From positions 1 to 52,833 of the forward strand of contig JANWWR010000132.1 in assembly GCA_025055835.1 (NCBI GenBank): 52,833 nt of DNA, in the 5' to 3' direction. This document shows positions 17,850 to 26,261 of the stretch, one piece after another. The notes beneath the pieces are model-generated. The model saw nothing but the letters and a program-made list of their open reading frames with translations, ran no database searches and was not told the DNA's origin. How positions within the stretch are numbered: the first letter of the stretch is position 1; each line of letters starts with the position of its first letter. The stretch is from Gemmatales bacterium. Its GTDB lineage: Bacteria; Planctomycetota; Planctomycetia; Gemmatales; HRBIN36. The position numbers were made by a program, and so were the translations under genes.

Positions 17850-17871
17850 ACAGCAGGGCACGAGCGATACC

Positions 17872-19050
17872 TTACGTCTCCTGCTCTCGACGGAATGCCA
17901 GCGTGGCAGCTTCGTACACCTGCCGCAATGGCACCTGGCGTTCCCGAGCGATCCGGGCACAATCTTCGTACTCCGGGGCGAAGGTCGGCGGTCGGCCTTC
18001 GAGCCAGCCGAGCTTGCCCTGCACCGGGCCGAACGGCGTCTGGACCGTGTGCGGCTTCCGCTGGAGCTTCCGCCGCTCGACGGCATAACGGCGGATGCCG
18101 AACGTGGTTGTCTCCGCGAACAAGATTTCTTCCACGACCGGAACCAGCACCTCGGGAGCCAGCACGGTCAAGAGAATGCCGGGACGGTTTTTCTTCATCA
18201 GGATCGGCTGCGTGAATACGTCCAAGGCACCTGCGGCGAAAAGGCGTTCCATGCAGTATCCGACGATCTCCGCGGGAAGATCGTCGAGATTCGTTTCCAG
18301 AACGACGATGCGGTCGCATTCCTGGGGCGAAATGGGATCAGCGGTGCCGACAAACAGCCGCAGCAGGTTCGCTTGTTCTACGAAATCCCGGTGTCCCGCC
18401 CCGTAGCCGATGCGTTCGATCCTCATGACCGGACTGGGAATCCATTCGTTGACCAACGTGGTGAGGATGGCCGCTCCGGTCGGCGTGGTCAGTTCGGCCT
18501 TGATCGGGGAAGGAGCCAGGGGAACGCCCTTGAGCAGTTCGGCGGTGGCGGGCGTCGGGATCGGCATGACGCCGTGGGCGGCCTTGACCGTGCCGTGTCC
18601 TGTCGGCACTGGCCGGGCTGTAAACCGCTCCACGCCGAGCAAATCGAGTCCGATGGCCGAGCCGACGATGTCCGCGATGCTGTCCAACGCCCCGACCTCG
18701 TGGAAATGGACTTTCTCCACGGGAATACCATGCACGGCCGCTTCAGCCTCTGCCAGCCGACGGAAGATGCGCAAGGCCAGCGTTTGTTGCGCGGGACGGA
18801 GATTGCCCCGTGCCAGAATGGCCTCGATATCGGGCAGAAAGCGATGCTCGTCTTCTCCCGGGGCCTCGACCCGGACCTGGATCGCCGCGAAGCCGCCACG
18901 CCGGATCGACTCGAATTCCACCCGCAACGGCAGTTTCAAAGATGCCAGACCGTCTTGGATCGCTTCGGCGGGAACCCCGGCACTGACAAGCGCTCCCAGG
19001 GTCATGTCGCCGCTGATGCCACTGTAGCAATCGAAATGGGCCACTCGCAT
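17872..19050 (-). CDS. larC: LarC, nickel-pincer cofactor biosynthesis (DUF111)
   Basis: LarC is a CTP-dependent cyclometallase that inserts nickel into the pincer nucleotide cofactor used by LarA-type racemases and epimerases. The 392-residue product starts with VAHFDCYSGISGDMTLGAL, the family signature. It also has KVHFHEVGALDSIADIVG, PVPTGHGTVKAAHG and the segment ELTTPTGAAILTTL. The C-terminal ferredoxin-like part (LETNLDDLPAEIVGYCMERL, then MKKNRPGILLTVL) is in the same frame, unlike Lactobacillus, where a frameshift joins two parts. No larA, larB or larE is visible in the window. It lies 21 bases after recJ and is probably cotranscribed with it. Confidence 0.94.
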   Translation of the reverse strand: MRVAHFDCYSGISGDMTLGALVSAGVPAEAIQDGLASLKLPLRVEFESIRRGGFAAIQVRVEAPGEDEHRFLPDIEAILARGNLRPAQQTLALRIFRRLAEAEAAVHGIPVEKVHFHEVGALDSIADIVGSAIGLDLLGVERFTARPVPTGHGTVKAAHGVMPIPTPATAELLKGVPLAPSPIKAELTTPTGAAILTTLVNEWIPSPVMRIERIGYGAGHRDFVEQANLLRLFVGTADPISPQECDRIVVLETNLDDLPAEIVGYCMERLFAAGALDVFTQPILMKKNRPGILLTVLAPEVLVPVVEEILFAETTTFGIRRYAVERRKLQRKPHTVQTPFGPVQGKLGWLEGRPPTFAPEYEDCARIARERQVPLRQVYEAATLAFRREQET

Positions 19051-19071
19051 TGGTTGAATTCCGCGGAAAGT

Positions 19072-20850
19072 CTAATCCCAAGGGCCTTGTCCGCTCAGAA
19101 CAGCTCGGGGACCAGGTTGGAAATCGTGAACCTCCAGATCAATGTTGACCATGCCCTGCCATTCGTTGCGCCGGGGCGTGTACGCCAGGCAGCATTCCCC
19201 GCCGCCGGAGAGCAGTTCCTGCATGCGGTCGGCCATGTTGAAGGCGATGGCGCGGAATCGCGGTCCGTTCCCTTGGCGGACGGCGAACATGAGATGCAGT
19301 TCACCCTTGCCGACCGCCCGCGGCTCACCGACGATCCGCAATCCACCCGTCAGAAACACGGGTCGCCGATTGCCGAAACCGTGCGGTTCCAGAGCGTCCA
19401 TGCCTTTCAAGAGGCCGAGCGTCAGGGCGGCCAGCGGCACCTCGGCGTCAATGTACAGGCGCGGTGCCGTCGGTCGGCTCTCGAACGCCGCCTCCGCCAG
19501 CTCGCAGAAACGCTCTTTCAGCGTCGGAATCGCTTGCCGAGCGACCTTGAAACCGGCCGCTGCGGCATGGCCCCCGTAGCTGACCAGGAGATCGGCACAC
19601 TCGCCAAGGGCTTCATGCAGCGGAAAACCCGGAACCGACCGCCCCGAACCTTGGGCAATCTCTTCCTTGGAGCTGATCAGCAGCACGGGTCGCCCGTAGC
19701 GCTCGAGCAGGCGGCTGGCGACGATGCCGATGACACCCGGATGCCACTCTGGGTCGTCGAGGACAAACGCCGCAGCCCGGTCGAGATCGTATTCCGTCTC
19801 AATTCTTTCGCGCGCCTGCCGATAAATGGCCCGCTCGATCTTCTGCCGCACTTCGTTCTGCTGGTTGAGATGCTGAGCCAGGTCCCGAGCACGCTGCTCG
19901 GAGATGGCGGCGAGCAGTTCCACCGCAAGAATTCCCTGACCGAGCCGACCGGCAGCATTGATCCGCGGAGCCAACTGGAAGCCGATGTGCCCCGCGTTGA
20001 GCGGTCGGTTGCGATCCAGCTGCGTCACTTCCAGCAACGCTTTCAAACCCAGGCTGGGAGCCTCCCGCAAACTCAAAAGCCCGTGCTTGACGAAGATGCG
20101 GTTCTCGTCCAACAGCGGAACGACGTCGGCTACCGTGCCCAGGGCGACCAGGGCCATGCTTTCCAGAAGGAAACTCTGGAACAGGGGACCGACGCGACGG
20201 CTGTTGTCGAACTCGCGGCACAACGCCCAGGCGAGTTTGAAAGCGACCCCCGCTCCGCTCAGGTCGGCAAACGGATAGGTGCTTCCCGGCAAGCGGGGAT
20301 GCACGAGGACATCGGCCCGGGGCAGTTCGGATCGCATGGCATGATGATCGGTCACGATCAGCTCCAGGCCCAGTTGCCTTGCTTCCTCCGCCTCCCGCAC
20401 GCTCGTGATGCCGCAATCCACGGTGACGATGACCTGAAATCCTTGCCGATGCAGGGTGCGCAAGGCCTCGACATTCAGACCGTAGCCTTCTTCGAGACGG
20501 TGCGGAATGTAACGCGAAGTGTCCCTGGCCCCGGCCAGGTGCAGACAGCGCCACAGCAGCGTCGTGCCGGTGATGCCGTCCACGTCGTAATCGCCGTAGA
20601 TGCAGATGCGTCGGCCCTCGGCGACGGCTCGGCGAAGGCGAGCGGCCGCTTCCTCAATGCCGGGCAGGTGACTCGGATCATGCAGGCCGGACAGGGGAGC
20701 CTTGAGAAAGTTGCGGGCCTGTTCCGAGTCGGTCACGCCGCGATTGAGCAGCAGCTGAGCCAACACGGGGGAAATCCGCAACGACCGGCTCAACAGGGCC
20801 GCTCGATCCGGATCGGCGTCGTGCAGTATCCACTCCTTCACAGCAGACAC
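19072..20850 (-). CDS. recJ: Single-stranded-DNA-specific exonuclease RecJ
   Basis: A 5'-to-3' ssDNA exonuclease of the DHH family used in recombination and repair. Motifs from the chosen start: GDYDVDGITG (86-95), VDCGIT (144-149), VTDHHAM (166-172), a middle segment with GPLFQSF and DVVPLLDENR, and the DHHA1 motif SYGGHAAAAGF late in the protein. Length 592 is normal. The start is GTG 20850, with GGAAGGA six bases upstream; TTG 20871 in the same frame has no RBS. It lies 39 bases after the arginine-dihydrolase-like gene and 21 before larC. Confidence 0.95.
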   Translation of the reverse strand: MSAVKEWILHDADPDRAALLSRSLRISPVLAQLLLNRGVTDSEQARNFLKAPLSGLHDPSHLPGIEEAAARLRRAVAEGRRICIYGDYDVDGITGTTLLWRCLHLAGARDTSRYIPHRLEEGYGLNVEALRTLHRQGFQVIVTVDCGITSVREAEEARQLGLELIVTDHHAMRSELPRADVLVHPRLPGSTYPFADLSGAGVAFKLAWALCREFDNSRRVGPLFQSFLLESMALVALGTVADVVPLLDENRIFVKHGLLSLREAPSLGLKALLEVTQLDRNRPLNAGHIGFQLAPRINAAGRLGQGILAVELLAAISEQRARDLAQHLNQQNEVRQKIERAIYRQARERIETEYDLDRAAAFVLDDPEWHPGVIGIVASRLLERYGRPVLLISSKEEIAQGSGRSVPGFPLHEALGECADLLVSYGGHAAAAGFKVARQAIPTLKERFCELAEAAFESRPTAPRLYIDAEVPLAALTLGLLKGMDALEPHGFGNRRPVFLTGGLRIVGEPRAVGKGELHLMFAVRQGNGPRFRAIAFNMADRMQELLSGGGECCLAYTPRRNEWQGMVNIDLEVHDFQPGPRAVLSGQGPWD

Positions 20851-20889
20851 GCGGCGTCCTTCCGTTCTCAACGCGGCCTGGCCATCCCG

Positions 20890-21723
20890 TCAACCGTCCC
20901 AGACGGCCGCTTCCTCGCCGTCCAGACGCAACGTCAGACACTTGGCACTGCCCCCGGCTTTGAGGAACTCATCGAGCGGCGTGGTCACGACACGATATCC
21001 CGCCTGTTCGAGGTCCTCGGTCAGCTGTCCGCAGCCGGTGTTGACGACCACGGTGCGGCCGATGACCACGGCGTTGCAGCCGAACCGCCGGGCGTCGTGA
21101 TCATTGACCTCGATCAAGCGGGGAATTTGCGACCGGATGACTCGCTGAGCGTAAGCGTCAAACGCCGGCGGATACCAGATCGCCTCCCCGGGAGCGAGCG
21201 GGCAGAAGCAAGTGTCCAGATGATAGAAATGCCCTTGAACCAATTCCAGCGGCAAGACCACCTTGCCGATCATGCGGCCGACTTCCTGATGGGCGAGGGC
21301 GTCGGAACGGATGCGGTAGCCGGCAAAAAGAATCGGGCCGCAAAACAAGGCGTCTCCCGCGCCCTCGAAGTACATCCCTTCGGGCAGATGTTCCACCTGG
21401 AAGCCGTGGGAAGCGAACCAGGCGTCGAAGTGCGGTGTCTCCCGTGCCCGCACCTCATGGCGGAACCGCGAGCTGATGAAGCGATTCTTGAACACCAGCC
21501 CTGCGTTGGCCGTGAATACCAGATCCGGCAGCCCCGGCTGCGGCGTCAGCAGTTCGACCCGGACGCCCAGACCGAGCAGCGTTTCGTAGAGCATCCGCCA
21601 CTGCGCCTGGGCCGTTTCTCGGACGGCCCCACGGGCCCGGCTCATCCACGGATTGATCTCGTACTCGATGCCGTAATACTCCGGCGGACACATGAGGATG
21701 GTCGGTTGTCGCATGGCCGTCAT
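20890..21723 (-). CDS. Arginine dihydrolase/amidinohydrolase-like enzyme (guanidine-modifying family)
   Basis: A 277-residue enzyme of the pentein fold shared by arginine deiminase, DDAH, amidinotransferases and the cyanobacterial arginine dihydrolase ArgZ/AgrE. Visible residues are YEINPWM (21-27), PDLVFTANAGLV (66-77, with Asn73), YFEGAGDALF with Glu and Asp, GHFYHLDTCFCPL with the catalytic-type His, and the C-terminal nucleophile Cys262 in AGGSAKCLTLRL. The likely product is ornithine or citrulline from arginine; dihydrolase action is favoured by its neighbour. The ATG overlaps the stop of the upstream LOR/SDH gene in ATGA, so translation is coupled. DDAH or another guanidino hydrolase is the main alternative. 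Confidence 0.82.
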   Translation of the reverse strand: MTAMRQPTILMCPPEYYGIEYEINPWMSRARGAVRETAQAQWRMLYETLLGLGVRVELLTPQPGLPDLVFTANAGLVFKNRFISSRFRHEVRARETPHFDAWFASHGFQVEHLPEGMYFEGAGDALFCGPILFAGYRIRSDALAHQEVGRMIGKVVLPLELVQGHFYHLDTCFCPLAPGEAIWYPPAFDAYAQRVIRSQIPRLIEVNDHDARRFGCNAVVIGRTVVVNTGCGQLTEDLEQAGYRVVTTPLDEFLKAGGSAKCLTLRLDGEEAAVWDG

Positions 21724-22970
21724 ACTCGTGTTTCCGCCTCGGTCATTTGCAGTTCGTGGACCAACGAGCGCAGGAATGGCTCCGCATCGGTGACGACGCC
21801 GACCGTCTGGATGCTGCCGCGGTCCATCAGCTTCGTCACCGTCGAAGGATTAATGTCCACGCAGGCCACCTTGACCCACGCCGGTAACAGGTTGCCCGTG
21901 GCAATGGAGTGCAGGGCCGTGGCAATCATCAAACAGAAGCCGACGCCGGTGCGAATCTGCTCCCGCATGCGGTCCTGGGCCTCCAGCACATCGGTGATGA
22001 CCTCGGGCAACGGTCCATCGTCGCGGATGCTGCCGGCCAGGACGAACGGGACGCCGTGCTTGACGCAGTCGTGCATGATCCCGGAGCGCAGGATTCCGCG
22101 TTCGACGGCCCGCTTGATGCCGCCGACCCGGCGGATTGTGTTGATGGCCCGGAGGTGATGCTGATGCCCCTCTTCCGCCGGAAGACCGCGATCCATCCAC
22201 ACGCCCAGACTGGTGCCATAAAGGGCCTGCTCGATGTCATGCGTGGCCAGGGCATTGCCTGCGAACAGGATGTGGATGAACCCTCGCCGGATCAACCAGC
22301 ACAAGTGCTCGACGCCGCCGGTGTGGACGACAGCGGGGCCGAGGACGGCCAGGATCTTCTGCCCAGCCTCCCGGGTCCGTCGCATGGCGTGGGCAATCTC
22401 CCGGACGGTGACGCCCTTGGGTTTTTCGCTGCTGACCGGACTGGACATGAACTCGAAGAGGCTCTTGCGGATGCCTTCTTCCCCGGCCAGCACCCGCACG
22501 CCGCGATGGCCGATCACGATCCGGTCGCCACGGCGGACATGGACCATCGGAATGGTCGTGGCGAAACGCCGCTCCGGCTCGACCAGAATGCCGCAATCCA
22601 TTTCCATGTTCTCGACATCCACCCACTCGCCGTGGAGTCGGACCTGGGTGCGATGGTTGGTGGTGCTGTAGAAGTTTTCGGGAAAGGCCCCGTCCATGTC
22701 GGCCGCCAGCCACTGGCAGTCTTCGGAAACCGCGGGAACGGCTCCGTGATCATGGATGGCGTCAAGGATTTCCCGCAGCGTCTGCTCCGTGGGAGCGCGG
22801 ACTTCGATGCGGGCCCGACTCGGATCGACCTGCCGCTGACCGACGTGGATTTCCTTCAGCTCATAGGTCCCGCCATGCATGAGGATTTCATCGAGCACCT
22901 TGGGCAGGATCAGCGAGTCGATGATGTGGCCTTCCAGCACGACCTCTTCGTGGAACGGATAGGCGGTCAT
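21720..22970 (-). CDS. LOR/SDH-domain protein, ornithine cyclodeaminase-like (TIGR00300 type)
   Basis: A 416-residue protein matching the family long annotated as LOR/SDH bifunctional enzyme conserved domain. Archaeal members have been described as ornithine cyclodeaminases, and the C-terminal part of cyanobacterial AgrE is of this type. Typical stretches are EVVLEGHIIDSLILPKVLD, YSTTNHRTQVRLHGEWVDVE, PMVHVRRGDRIVIG, VVHTGGVEHLCWLIRRG and GIMHDCVKHGVPFVLAGSIR. The reaction would be NAD-dependent conversion of ornithine to proline plus ammonia. GGAGG lies five bases before the ATG. It is first in a run with the arginine-dihydrolase-like gene, recJ and larC, and overlaps the next gene by 4 nt. 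Confidence 0.87.
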   Translation of the reverse strand: MTAYPFHEEVVLEGHIIDSLILPKVLDEILMHGGTYELKEIHVGQRQVDPSRARIEVRAPTEQTLREILDAIHDHGAVPAVSEDCQWLAADMDGAFPENFYSTTNHRTQVRLHGEWVDVENMEMDCGILVEPERRFATTIPMVHVRRGDRIVIGHRGVRVLAGEEGIRKSLFEFMSSPVSSEKPKGVTVREIAHAMRRTREAGQKILAVLGPAVVHTGGVEHLCWLIRRGFIHILFAGNALATHDIEQALYGTSLGVWMDRGLPAEEGHQHHLRAINTIRRVGGIKRAVERGILRSGIMHDCVKHGVPFVLAGSIRDDGPLPEVITDVLEAQDRMREQIRTGVGFCLMIATALHSIATGNLLPAWVKVACVDINPSTVTKLMDRGSIQTVGVVTDAEPFLRSLVHELQMTEAETRV

Positions 22971-23051
22971 GACGCCTCCGGAACCAATGATCGTGGACCA
23001 ATCTGCGGGACAACCGGGAAAGCGTTCGGCGACGCGCCGGCAAAACGGGGC

Positions 23052-23771
23052 TTATCGGCCCGGTTGGATCAGTTCGGCGACGTTGCCGGTGCCGGTTCGG
23101 AAAACCTCGATCGACATGCGCTTGGCCTGCTCGGGAAGCGGGCTTTTGTGGATCTGCTGCACGAGGGCCTCAACGTCGTAGGCCACGCGCTTCAATTCGA
23201 TCCGGCCGTCCTGCCAGATAGCATAGGAAGCCCGGGGGTCGCCGTCGCGGGGCTGGCCGACGCTGCCCGGATTGATTACCGTCCGTCCCGCCACGGTCAG
23301 CACATAGGGCAAATGGGTGTGGCCAACGACGACGAAATCCGCGTCCACGCCCGCGAGCCGTCGGGTCCACAGCTCGGCGTCAGCCGGTGCATATTCGTCC
23401 AAAGGGTCCCGCGGCGTGCCGTGGACCAGGAGAAAGCGTGCGTCGCCGAGGGTGACATAGCGGGAGACCGGTTGTTGGGCCAGAAACCGGATTTCCTCGG
23501 AATTGAGCAACTGGCTGCTGAGTTGGCGGGTAATGTGGGTTAGATACTTCAGGCCGTTTCGTCCATTAGTGGCGGCCCGCTGGGCGACGGCGTGGTCGTG
23601 GTTGCCGCGGACGGAGAAGAAGGCATGACGGCGAACCCAGTGCAAGCACTCCCGCGGCTGCGGGCCGTAGTCCACCAGATCGCCAACGAACAGGCAGAAG
23701 TCGTACTGTTCCTGGATCGCCTGAAGGGCAGGCCAGTTGCCGTGAATGTCTGCCAGCAGAAGAATTCTCAT
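23052..23771 (-). CDS. Metallophosphoesterase (YfcE/MJ0936-like)
   Basis: A 239-residue calcineurin-like phosphoesterase. The two-metal site is complete: LADIHGNWPAL (Asp8, His10), VGDLVDYGPQP, VRGNHDHAV, LLVHGTPRD and VVGHTHLPYV, followed by INPGSVGQPRDGDP. Members hydrolyse phosphodiesters of small or nucleotide substrates; the natural substrate is unknown. It lies 81 bases upstream of the LOR/SDH gene on the same strand and may belong to that transcription unit. Confidence 0.92.
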   Translation of the reverse strand: MRILLLADIHGNWPALQAIQEQYDFCLFVGDLVDYGPQPRECLHWVRRHAFFSVRGNHDHAVAQRAATNGRNGLKYLTHITRQLSSQLLNSEEIRFLAQQPVSRYVTLGDARFLLVHGTPRDPLDEYAPADAELWTRRLAGVDADFVVVGHTHLPYVLTVAGRTVINPGSVGQPRDGDPRASYAIWQDGRIELKRVAYDVEALVQQIHKSPLPEQAKRMSIEVFRTGTGNVAELIQPGR

Positions 23772-24096
23772 GGTCCGCGACGCTCACGGGGCGATGCTTC
23801 CACCCGGCCTCCGAGCCTTCGAAAATCCGCGGAACCGGCGCAAGCTGGGCGAACCGGCGACGAATTGGATATAAGCCCCCTTGACGGCCCTGTCAAATGT
23901 GGGGTAAAAGAGATTTTAATGGAAGATCTCAGGTCGGGAACCGGTTCAACGCCACTACAGCGGGCCAGGCATCAAGCCGAAGCAGGAAGGCATTCGGATT
24001 TCAGTACGTCGGACGGATCGTCGGTTCGCATTCATCCATGAATTCAACGAACGTCGCCCGCGTTGTCTTTGTAATCGCTCATACCGGAGACGTACG
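23772..24096. other. Intergenic gap between divergent genes
   Basis: This 325-base gap has no credible gene. A weak plus-strand promoter-like pair exists: TTGACG at 23881-23886 and TAAAAG at 23905-23910 with an 18-base spacer, about 190 bases before the next gene. I do not consider it established. Confidence 0.4.
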
Positions 24097-24399
24097 ATGA
24101 AGCTGGAACGGCCGACCAAGCGCATGACTCTGCGTGAGCTTTTGACTCACGCGGAGAAATGCACCCGCGACCTGATTGAACATTATCAAGCCAACGTTTT
24201 GCCGCAGACTTCCGAGTTCCGTGACCTGAATCGCCCGGTGCGCCGCCGCAGTCACTATCCGACCGTGCTGGCGATCTACAACGCCATCAACCGCCTGGAG
24301 GAGTCGAGCAACGAGGGCATCGAAGCCACCAACTACCTTCTGGAGCAGTTGCAGCAGATTCTTGATAGCGCCAGCCGCGAAGTTGCCAGCCGGATTTGA
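24097..24399 (+). CDS. Small hypothetical helical protein
   Basis: A 100-residue protein I do not recognise. It is predicted to be helical throughout (TLRELLTHAEKCTRDLIEHY, then NRLEESSNEGIEATNYLLEQ). It has no signal peptide or membrane segment and one Cys. The ATG is set by GGAG at 24085-24088. It ends 21 bases before the TGAC-loop repeats and converges on the next gene. Confidence 0.6.
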   Translation: MKLERPTKRMTLRELLTHAEKCTRDLIEHYQANVLPQTSEFRDLNRPVRRRSHYPTVLAIYNAINRLEESSNEGIEATNYLLEQLQQILDSASREVASRI

Positions 24400-24420
24400 G
24401 TTTGCGTCGATTTCCCTCAC

Positions 24421-24559
24421 CGGGGCACTGACGTGCCCCGCTCGCCGATAGTTTTGAGCCTGTGCCCTGCTCGCCGATGTTTCAGACATGTGCCTCGCTC
24501 GCCGTCTTAATGCATCGAACTCCACCGGGGCACTGACGTGCCGCGTTCGCGGGTGTCAG
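24421..24559. repeat. Hairpin repeats with TGAC loop and CTCGCCG tail
   Basis: At 24421-24440 CGGGGCAC and GTGCCCCG form a perfect 8-bp stem around TGAC, followed by CTCGCCG. The same hairpin recurs at 24526-24545 with one mismatch and a diverged tail. Two shorter copies between them keep only the tail. The arrangement is the same as at 17358, with a different but still paired stem sequence. It fills the gap between two convergent genes. Confidence 0.85.
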
Positions 24560-24570
24560 CCCCACGAGTC

Positions 24571-25896
24571 TCATTTCTTCGGGGGAATCAGTTTCAACGA
24601 CTGAGCGATCCGTCGGGCCTCCGGGGCCAGTTCCGCGTCCAGTTTCGTCGGCCAACGGCCCATGAAAGTCGCCCCGCCGAAACGCTGTCTGTTCACCATG
24701 TAGAAAAACGTCCAGGATTGTTTCTCAATCTCCCCCTCGAAAGCGAATTCTTCCAGACTTCCAACCGGATGGTTGAGGGAACCTAGCGGTCTTTCTCTTG
24801 TTACTTTGACGCCGTGCTTGGCCAGCGTCTTGCGGGCCTCGGCCAGGAAATCAGTCCCGGTCGGCGTCTGCGACAACGGTTCCAGGGTGATGGCAATGCC
24901 GCCGCCCTGCGGTTCGTCGAGAAGAACCTGGCGGGCGTCCGCCTTCTTGACCGTCCACCGCCGGGCATAGACAAATTCGACCCCCAGTGCCGGTTCCCGG
25001 AACAGCAGCAAGGTGTTGTCGTCGTTCGGTTCGGTGACCAGACCGCGGATTCGATCATCGCTCAGGGCTTGGCTGATTTCTACTTGTCGAGTCAGGGAGA
25101 AGCGGCCGTCAACGCGGCCCTGGGGCTTGTTGTCCTTGTCCACCAGCCAACTGGTGCCGTCGAGATAGATCGCCGTGAGGAAGCGGCGGTCGAGGTCGAA
25201 CAGGAAATAGCCTTCGAGGTCTTGGCGATTCGGGCCGTCCTCGTTAATGCCTTGTACCGATCCACTGAGGCGGACTCGAGCCACCCGGCTGCCGTTCCGC
25301 ATCTGGACATCTTGAAGCCGACACTGAATCTGGCCGGCGGTGATTTCGTCCAGATCGGTCAACTCCTGGACGGCCGATTTGGCCGCCGCCCACTGATCGC
25401 CGACACGAACCGGCTTCTCCGGCAGAAGCCCCCGCAAGGCCGGGACGAAAACATCCGTCCGGACTCGGTCAATCTCGCTCCACATCAGCGGACCATCTGG
25501 ACTGAACGGTACCTCGGTCTGCTCCAGGCGGAGAATCACCATCCGTCGCACTTCGGGACGCAGACTGCTTTCCTGGAGCTGGTCGCCGATTTTGCGGCGG
25601 AAGTCGAGCCGATCATAGTTCCGCAGAGTGCGGGTGGCGGGAACCGCGACCGTTTCGCCGGTCAGGATGCGTTCGTCGTACTCGACGCTGGCGGTGCCGG
25701 CGATGGTCAGCGTCTTGCCAGCATCCTTGCCCTGAGACGGCAGTTGCAAGGTGCCGGTGAGATCAACCCGGCTACTGACGTGGTACTGATAACCCGCCGG
25801 AAACTTTTCCTCCAGTCGGTAGGTCTCAGAGGCAACCGCCGAGGCCAACAGGAACCACGGCAGAGACAGGCCAAGAAGGCAACACCGTATGTACAT
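24571..25896 (-). CDS. Exported hypothetical protein, beta-rich
   Basis: A 441-residue protein with a signal peptide (YIRCCLLGLSLPWFLLASAV, about residues 2-22) that I cannot assign. The mature part starts with TYRLEEKFPAGYQYHVSSRV and is dominated by beta-prone stretches such as LTIAGTASVEYDERIL and VARVRLSGSVQGIN. It ends with QSLKLIPPKK. No catalytic motif is apparent. It could be a periplasmic binding or structural protein. The start at 25896 is chosen because the signal begins there; the longer frame from 26043 has no RBS. It faces the FHA-GAF kinase gene divergently. Confidence 0.65.
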   Translation of the reverse strand: MYIRCCLLGLSLPWFLLASAVASETYRLEEKFPAGYQYHVSSRVDLTGTLQLPSQGKDAGKTLTIAGTASVEYDERILTGETVAVPATRTLRNYDRLDFRRKIGDQLQESSLRPEVRRMVILRLEQTEVPFSPDGPLMWSEIDRVRTDVFVPALRGLLPEKPVRVGDQWAAAKSAVQELTDLDEITAGQIQCRLQDVQMRNGSRVARVRLSGSVQGINEDGPNRQDLEGYFLFDLDRRFLTAIYLDGTSWLVDKDNKPQGRVDGRFSLTRQVEISQALSDDRIRGLVTEPNDDNTLLLFREPALGVEFVYARRWTVKKADARQVLLDEPQGGGIAITLEPLSQTPTGTDFLAEARKTLAKHGVKVTRERPLGSLNHPVGSLEEFAFEGEIEKQSWTFFYMVNRQRFGGATFMGRWPTKLDAELAPEARRIAQSLKLIPPKK

Positions 25897-26261
25897 GACG
25901 AATCCATCCGGGGACCGGGCAAGGATCACACACGATTCTACACCGTAAGGCTTGCAAAAAAGCGGATCTGACTTCAGAAGCGCTTCTGGTTTTCTGGCGA
26001 AATGCATTCCTGAGGGCCGCCGGAACGCGTCGAATCGGCACAATCGGCAAGCTTGTTGAAGCAGTCAGAAACCCGTTTGTCGGAAGGAAGGTATCATGGC
26101 AGGAATGGATGGACCGAATCGGCCGGCTTTTGTGACATCTTCAGGCCGAAGGATGCGGACTTGCACGGCTCACCAGGCGTCATTAGCCTAAGCAGGGAAG
26201 CGGCGTGCCTGCGACCCTTGGCCGTCGCTGTCATTTCCAGGTGTGGGTGGTTGGATTCTTC
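25897..26261. other. Intergenic gap between divergent genes
   Basis: This 365-base gap presumably holds promoters for the exported protein gene and the FHA-GAF kinase gene. A minus-strand TAGAAT at 25940-25935 is a possible -10, but it has no -35 at the right spacing. No gene is seen. Confidence 0.4.

Larger units (their letters stand above)
17313..17871. other. Repeat-rich intergenic region between larC and the DUF1080 gene
   Basis: The 559 bases hold hairpin repeats at 17358-17485 and, nearer larC, a segment flanked by two copies of a 14-base direct repeat. I see no credible gene; open frames here extend antisense into larC. Confidence 0.55.

Noticed and set aside
17665..22158. A 1497-codon plus-strand open frame spanning larC, recJ and the arginine-dihydrolase-like gene
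   Set aside because: It is antisense to four well-supported genes on the minus strand, has no recognisable domain and reads like translated antisense GC-rich DNA (long Arg, Gly, Gln, His runs).
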